Of a stretch of DNA of 64,000 bases, positions 58,317 to 64,000 are shown piece by piece. Within the stretch, counting starts at the first letter, position 1, and each line of letters starts with the position of its first letter. Below the pieces are notes generated by a model. It ran no database searches and was not told the DNA's origin. It worked only from the letters and a program-made list of their open reading frames with translations. Origin of the DNA: Microbotryomycetes sp. JL201 (Eukaryota > Basidiomycota > Microbotryomycetes); assembly GCA_033819885.1 (NCBI GenBank), contig JAQYUZ010000013.1, forward strand, positions 124,001 to 188,000, in the 5' to 3' direction. The position numbers and the translations under genes were made by a program.

Positions 58317-59540
58317 ATGCTGTGAGTTTTGACAACCCTCAGCAAGCGAGTAACGCGTTACTGCGCGCGTTTTAGAACCTTAGAACGGGCACACAGGCCC
58401 GAGCTCAATCCAATTCCGCTGCGGTGGAAATATTCGTCGAAAGGTGTGACGGGAAACGTGTCGACAACGGGCTTGCCGCGCGCAGACATATACGCGCTGT
58501 CTGCCCATGACAGCCGAGACCGACGCTGATCACCCCGAGTATCGAGCAAGACACAGGAATCTGACACTGCCTCCCAATCTGTTCGCAGGCGAGAGTACAA
58601 GGTCGTCGTGATGCAAGTGAATCCTCATTATATCGCATACGTAATTCTGACAAGAATTTTGGCGCTCATAGGGGCAGCGGTGGCGTAGGCAAATCTGCCA
58701 TCACCGTCAGATTCGTGCACAGCTTGTTCGGTAAGGCTGGCAAATGGTCTCATTCAACACTAGCTACATGCAGCAATTTGCTGACTCATAGTGACCTTTC
58801 CTCAGTGGAGAAGTACGGCAAGTCCCTCTTGTGCTCTCATTCAACAGCCCTCGTATGCCCTCGAAGCTGATATCCCCGCTATGCGGTGGCAGACCCGACA
58901 GTCGAAGACAGCTACAGAAGGCTTGTCACAGTCGACAACATTACGGTGTCTCTTGAAATCTACGACACTGCAGGCACTGAACAATTCATGGCCTTGCACT
59001 CGATGTACATGAAAAGCGGTGACGGTTTCTTGCTCGTATTTAGCTTGACAAATATGGAGAGTATCGCAGAGCTCAAGAGCGCAAGTCTGCGAGCTTGAGC
59101 AGCACGAAGGATGCGGAGAAACTGATTCGGTTTCTTGCCTGGTACAGATTCGGGATCAGATCAACAGGATCAAAGAAGTACCTACAGGCAGAGTGAGATT
59201 CGAACATTTCCGGCCTGTCCCCCTCGAACACCTTGCTCACGTTCGTGTCGGCATGCAGCGAGTTCCACTCGTACTTATTGGCAACAAATGCGACTTGACA
59301 AGTGAAAGACAAGTTCCACGAGACGTAGCTATACGCTTGTCACAAAGTTGGGGAGGCGTACCTTATTATGAGACGTCGGCTCGAAGAGAGATCAACGTTC
59401 AGGACGTTTTCGAAGACATAATCAGGCAAATGATCAAGGCTGGAGCCGGTGGAGGTGCTGGGAGATCGAGAATGGACGGATCGGGCGCACATGACTCTGA
59501 AGGAAGGAAAAAATCCAGAAGGAAATGTACAATATTGTGA
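58317..59540 (+). CDS. RSR1: Rsr1/Bud1-like (Rap1-type) Ras GTPase
   Basis: Polarity GTPase. Seven coding exons: 58317-58321, 58589-58612, 58672-58730, 58806-58817, 58893-59080, 59148-59192, 59259-59540 (204 aa). Spliced sequence: MLREYKVVVMGSGGVGKS (P loop; Rap-type GSGGVGKS), then FVEKYDPTVEDSYR (effector loop), IYDTAGTEQF (switch II), GNKCDL, ETSAR, and a Lys/Arg tail KKSRRKCTIL. The CaaX ends in Leu, predicting geranylgeranylation, and CTIL is the same ending as yeast Rsr1. Rap-type switch II has Thr after G, as here (GTEQF). Three of six introns are GC-AG, starting GCAAGT at 58613, 58818 and 59081. The first exon has 5 coding nt and the fourth 12 nt. All seven pieces are needed to make a standard Ras fold. 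Confidence 0.9.
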
Positions 59541-59940
59541 TGAAGCTTTATGGGGAACAAAGGTGGCGCTAAGCTCCGGTAGCGAGAACACTTGAATGTG
59601 GACAGCAGAGACGTCTGGGTTTCTAATGGGACGACTTTTGTCATGCGATTCCTTGCTGCATGGATGCCCAGACAGGTTGAGGTCGATAAGCTGCCTGCCT
59701 GTTGTGGCGGGCATTCCGGCGAACGGTGCGAAATAGCAGAGCCGAGATCCACAAATCAAGTGCAAGTGCAGCGACATGTCGCGAGGCTTCGCCGGTCGCG
59801 GACACACGGCAGAGCGTTGACGCCTCGTGGATCATGTAGTTCTTTCCCAGATGCGTCAACGGAGTCTCCACGGTAAGACATTACAACATTGAAACACGAT
59901 GGACTTGATGGGTATCCCTTCTTCGAGTCAATGTAAGGTC
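59541..59940. other. Convergent spacer between RSR1 and the CBM1 gene
   Basis: About 400 bp between two stop codons (59540 plus; 59941 minus). Antisense and sense open frames of 70-95 codons here have no recognisable content. No repeat seen. Confidence 0.4.
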
Positions 59941-62009
59941 TCATTTGCCACACACAGAGTTGCACTGCACAGACAGCATTGACAATCAGCTTCAGACGAG
60001 GACAAAAGAACGCGCGATCCAAACCAACTCACAACTGGTCGCTGTCCACCTTCGCCGTAATGCTGATTGTAAGCGTCGAGCTGTACCCACGTCACACAGA
60101 AACCGTTAGGGAACGCGGCCTGTGCCAATCCCCAGTCAAATGTCGATTTTCCAATATATGCTCCACCCGGCTGATTATTGTACGGATCGAAATGCATGCC
60201 AAAGGACTGTGGAGTCCAGTTTGATCCAGGGTTTAGATACGTTTGTCCTTTGGAGCTGTCGTATTGAGAGCACGGTATCGCTTGATAGTTGACATGGCCG
60301 TTGGCTTGGAACGTCGTGCCAACGGGAAGGACGACACCGCTCGGAGTGACGGAATAAGGAGTGCACGAATCGGATCCCGAACCGGCCGTGCAGGTTTTTG
60401 TCGGAGCTGCTGCACTTGATGTCGAAGTGCTCGATGCTCTCGTTGTAGTCGTTGTCGCGCTCGATGGTTGACATTGGCTGTAGAAAGCATTTGAAGCGAT
60501 ACAAGAGTAACCTGAAGGGCAGCACGTTGCGCCTAACCAAGCCAAGCCGCCGCACTGGCCCCAAGCACCGGCTGAACCCGAACACGCAGGCAGGACAGGC
60601 GTCGTTTGTGTCGGTGCCGCGCTAGAAGTAGTGCTGCTACTTGTCGTCTTGCTTGTCGTCGAAGTAGACGTCATCGAGCTGGTACTGCTGCTCGAGCCAC
60701 TGCCAGCCAAGCATTGCGAGTACGAGGCCGAACTGAAAGTGCAAGTATACCCGGACTGGCAGCAGTTCGAGTAGCCGGCAGGTAGGATGAAGCCAAGACC
60801 GGCACATTGAGCCCACGCGGGCAGAGGATTCGTGCACGTAGACTGCGGTGGCGGCGCAGACGACGATGTCGTTTTTGTCGAGCTGGACGGAGATGTGGAA
60901 GGCGCCGATCCAGGCACGCACTGAGAATACCAGTCATTAGAGTAGGAGCAGTAGTATCCCGAGGTGCAGCTCTGACACCCTGTGTAGCCCGAGCCTCCAC
61001 ATTGCCCATAAGCTGCAACAGAGCAAGCCGGTGCAGAGCTAGTTGGAGCAGCTGAAGTTGACGTGGAAGAAGATGTTGGAATTTTTGATGTCGTGGAAGA
61101 GGTCGTTGGCGCCTGGGAGCTTGATGGCGCCACGCTTGAAGCTTTCGTCGTTGACGAAGAGCTCTGCGGTGAACTCGAAGCAGTCCATGGGAGGTCGGAT
61201 TGGGCGCCAATCACACAGCTTGACCACCACTCTGAAGATGCGACACATGCAGATCCAACTGGGCCTGCAGAGACAAGAAGGTCAGCAACCATAGGAAGGA
61301 AGTTGACTGTACGATGAACTTGCAGCATGTTGATCCGGTCCATCCAGAGCCACCACACCTGTCATTGAACGCATTCGTACAGACTGTAGTTGAAGGTAGG
61401 CACTGCGAGTCTGGTTGCAAAGCTCTGTGAGCCCGAGAACTCTTGTGTGCCTCGGGAGAAAAGCTCACAATAATCATTCGAGTACGTGCATGTCCACCCA
61501 GTTCCACAACACATTGGACTGCCGTTGTTAAAGCCAGTCCCCGCACATTGACCATAGTTGCTAGCTTGCCCCGAGCACGGAATGGCAGATGCCTGCGCAC
61601 GCTTGGCCGGTCGCTCGCTGCGATGGTCCCAATGCCATGCAGCCTGACGCGGATTGGTCACTTGACGTTTGCGAATGTGCGACCCGTCGTGTCCTGTCCA
61701 TCAAACCCCATGAGAAAGAACGTTCTTTTGTCAGTGTTCCCGCCGTGACGAAACTGAGACCTCTGATCCTTCTCGACGCGCTCGGGCCTCAAAAAAGTTA
61801 GGCTTACCTCGCAGGCCCCGCCTGTGTGCCATGTGAGGTCGTGGTGCGCTCGCTGCATGGCTCGAGCGATTTGTAACGTTTCTTGGCACCTTGACGAGCG
61901 CATCATACGGCACGAACGCCCGAAAGTCGTTGTCTGCAGTCCTACGATCCGCCGTCGTCGCAGTGGCGACGGTCGCCAAAAATGCGATCGCAAGCACGCT
62001 CACAGTCAT
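59941..62009 (-). CDS. Secreted protein with five CBM1 modules and a novel C-terminal domain
   Basis: Exons (minus): 61808-62009, 61469-61693, 61324-61410, 60033-61264, 59941-59964; 589 aa. Signal peptide [20 protein letters not shown]. The propeptide-like stretch holds two dibasic sites (RKR, AKR) fit for Kex2. Five fungal cellulose-binding modules (CBM1) follow; each has the Q/R-C-G-G/A-G...C-x-Y/W...C pattern, for example [15 protein letters not shown] and [15 protein letters not shown], with aromatic residues near the end (YYSQCL, EWWSSCV, WYSQCV, SYSQCL, FYSQCQ). Ser/Thr linkers separate modules 2-5. The C-terminal 115 residues ([68 protein letters not shown]) match nothing I know. The last exon (CNSVCGK) adds two Cys. 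Intron 61265-61323 starts GCAAGT and restores CBM1 number 2. Confidence 0.85.
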
Positions 62010-63121
62010 GGCGTGTACACAACACTCGTTTGCTGCTGTTGTGTGACAGGGCGGCTAGACAGCCAAAAAGCGTTCAAGATCAAGCCGAGTCGGTGCAAGG
62101 CCGGTATCTCTGCGCTTGGGCTGCTGGGCCTGACAGGCGTTTGTGCGCTTCTGCGCAGAAACAATAGGCCCGGGTTCACGATTTTGACTTGAACTGTTCT
62201 CAAAGCGGGAGGGAATATCAGCTGCGCTATCCCTCTGCAGGAGCGCAGTCCACCCAGACACTCGGCGGCACGGCCAGCCTCCGCAACTGAGACATCGCCG
62301 GATCCGAATGCGCGGGTCGATTGACGATCTCGAGCGAAATCGTCCCCATCTATGCGCGGCAGACAGACTTCTGAGACCGCTGTGCTGGGGCATCATGCCC
62401 GTCTCACAAGTCTTGTACATCCCTCCCAGACTTCGGCGGCCCGAGCTGACTCAAGAAGGACGTCCGGAGAAAGTATGCAGGAGAATGCCAAGACTAATGG
62501 AGAATGGAGATACACCGTAAGTACAGCATTCCAATACGAGTTGTTTTAAATATATCATAGCGGTGCATCGCTTGCAAGGAGGGGGTTGGGGGAGGGGGGG
62601 GGGGGAGCTTTTGTTTCGAAATCGTCGAAGCGAGCCTGTACAGCGATTGACACACACTCAACACTCCGTCCCCACATAGGGCGTGCATCAAAGCTGACAG
62701 GTTCTATCCTCTTGGCACCATCTGCTTGTAAAACTCTCTGGATCTAAGTACATGCCCGGAAGCGGGCCGGAACTGAGCAGGTCGTCGCCGAGTTTTGTCC
62801 GTTGCCTTCCGATCCAAATAGTGGTTAGGTTTCGCTGGATAGGGTTCAAGACGGATAATATACGCACTCGGGTCCCGCGATTAACCATACGTTTGTGTTC
62901 TTCTCTAGCTAGCGAGGTGGCAATTGCCACAAGCCACAGACCTTGAGAAGCGACGAGTCGGCTTTGGCCCTGCCATATGACTTCAATACATGATCTACAT
63001 CGAGCTTGCATCTCATGCACGGCTTGTATAACATTTTAATGGATCAGCGTCGTCGCCCCAGAGCGATTGCGATGGTCGATTTGCTCTCGTCCAAGCCTCC
63101 CACGAACGAGGGGGGCGGACT
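62010..63121. other. 1.1-kb intergenic region with a G-rich tract
   Basis: Upstream regions of the CBM1 gene and the Med19-like gene lie back to back. A G-rich tract sits at 62579-62609, including a run of twelve G. Short open frames (for example around 62308-62549 and 62752-62946) have no recognisable content. No RNA gene found. A GGTTCAAGAC at 62845 resembles a tRNA B box, but no tRNA fold goes with it. Confidence 0.45.
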
Positions 63122-64000
63122 ATGGACAACGATGTTGCATCATCGTCGGCTGCCAAGCCTTCTGCGGACGCTAATGTTGGCGCACAAGCGAGCACCTCCA
63201 AGCCGTCAGCCGTCGTTCCACGCGATTACCTAGTCGAGCCAGGCGGTGAGTTTGCGCCCTCAATGAACATCCAACAGTTGTCACGTAAAAGATTCCCGCT
63301 CACAACTTGCTGCAGGCCTGCGGCCGTCACCTTTGAGCGGTAGTCGCGATTTGGTCACACTCTTCGGACTCGAGTCAACGTACGACACGTACCTGAGACC
63401 GTACTTGCCCGAGTCGATTACGTCCGTCTCCGGTACCTCATCGAATGAAGTCGGCTTCAAGGGCAAGGGCAAGCAAGCTCAAGGTGACGGCGGGGAGGCG
63501 ACGTCTGTGTTCAAGGCTACCACCAGTGGCGGCATCGGCATTACATTGGGAGGCATCAAAATTGGAGAAGCTGGTACAGCGACAGGGACTGGCGATGTCG
63601 ATCAGAAGAAAGGCCCGGGCGGTGGCCGCCGTCTCAAGATGGAGAAGAACTATTCATACTTGGTACAGGACGTGCCTGGTGAGACCACAAACATGACGTT
63701 CCAGCTGCCGTCTTGCTGACACGGTTCGATATGCGATGTACAGGACGAAACACGATCAAGAAGGATCACTTTCTGCGAAACCTCGTCATGAATCCCGATT
63801 TTCAAGCTCCCGCTCCACTCGTTGCTGCAGCCAAGGCTCTGCAGAAGAAAAGGCACGAGCAAAAACATGCATTGGATCAAGCGGACGATGAGGATTCCGA
63901 CTCGATCGGCACTGCAGCGCGAGTGGCCGGCTTTGACGAGCAGACATTGAGGGAGGCTTTCACACTCAAAGCTGGGTTCCCGATACCAGGGTTCGACATG
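63122..64000 (+). CDS. Mediator subunit Med19/Rox3-like (tentative), cut by the right edge
   Basis: Exons 63122-63245, 63316-63678, 63744 to beyond 64000. The first exon is a Ser/Ala-rich head. Spliced, it continues GLRPSPLSGSRDLVTLFGLE, then YDTYLRPYLPESITS, a KGKGKQ stretch, a Gly/Thr-rich insert, MEKNYSYLVQDVPGRNTI, KKDHFLRNLVMNPDFQAPAP, FDEQTLREAFTLKAGFPIPG, then the window ends. The order 'LRPY ... KGKGK ... Y..L..D.PG ... FL..L..NP ... L..AF.L..G..PGFD' is how I remember basidiomycete Med19. The call rests on that recollection and needs a search. Med19 belongs to the Mediator middle module. Junctions are GT-AG, phase 1. The stop codon is not in the window. Confidence 0.5.

Noticed and set aside
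1-64000. Transposons, viral remnants, CRISPR arrays, rRNA
   Set aside because: I saw no transposase, integrase, reverse transcriptase or capsid-like frames, no long terminal repeats, and no regular spacer arrays. Subtle or very old copies could be missed without a repeat search.

Overview
The window reads as compact nuclear DNA of a fungus, most likely a basidiomycete. It holds about 31 genes in 64 kb. Most carry several short introns (about 43-80 nt), intergenic gaps are short, and the gene content is fungal throughout: a GCK-type kinase, eIF4B, POT1, Gep4, an Rsr1/Bud1 Ras, Mediator subunits, a CaaX-tailed Hsp40 and a secreted multi-CBM1 protein. I cannot name the species. Many genes sit head to head over 0.1-0.35 kb. 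I see no transposon, viral remnant, CRISPR array, tRNA or rRNA gene.

Layout. 0-8 kb: the N-terminal part of a GCKIII-like kinase running off the left edge, a long FAM72-like zinc protein, mitochondrial uL30, and eIF4B. 8-14.4 kb: POT1, a PC-esterase/TBL-like membrane protein, and HSBP1. 14.9-17.2 kb: a broken P450 gene. 17.3-24.9 kb: two coiled-coil proteins, an MFS transporter, and mitochondrial Gep4. 25-35.4 kb: an SPFH protein, an Alba-like protein, a four-BRCT Dpb11/Rad4/TopBP1-like protein, an unknown protein, and a farnesyl-tailed Hsp40. 35.6-42.4 kb: an Rsm1/NIPA-like C3HC zinc protein, an unknown polytopic membrane protein, a PSD2-type phosphatidylserine decarboxylase, and Med22. 43.5-52.7 kb: the U2AF large subunit, stand-alone Nup96, an I-BAR-like protein, and uS11 (RPS14). 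52.9-64 kb: COG6, thymidylate synthase, a ZNF830-like protein, Rsr1, the five-CBM1 secreted protein, and a Med19-like gene cut by the right edge.

Most genes are unrelated housekeeping genes with no pathway cluster. Loose themes are genome maintenance (POT1, BRCT protein, thymidylate synthase), RNA processing (U2AF, Alba-like, ZNF830-like), Mediator (Med22, Med19-like), and phospholipid synthesis (Gep4, PSD).

The most unusual signal is in gene structure. Eight of about 65 introns that I could place by reading frame begin with GC instead of GT (GCAAGT, GCGAGT or GCGAGC), and three of the eight lie in one small Ras gene. Other points worth attention are a Nup96 gene that starts exactly where Nup98-Nup96 precursors are normally cut, a PC-esterase that lacks two catalytic residues, a decaying P450 with an internal tandem duplication, and a secreted protein with five CBM1 modules in front of a C-terminal domain I do not recognise.
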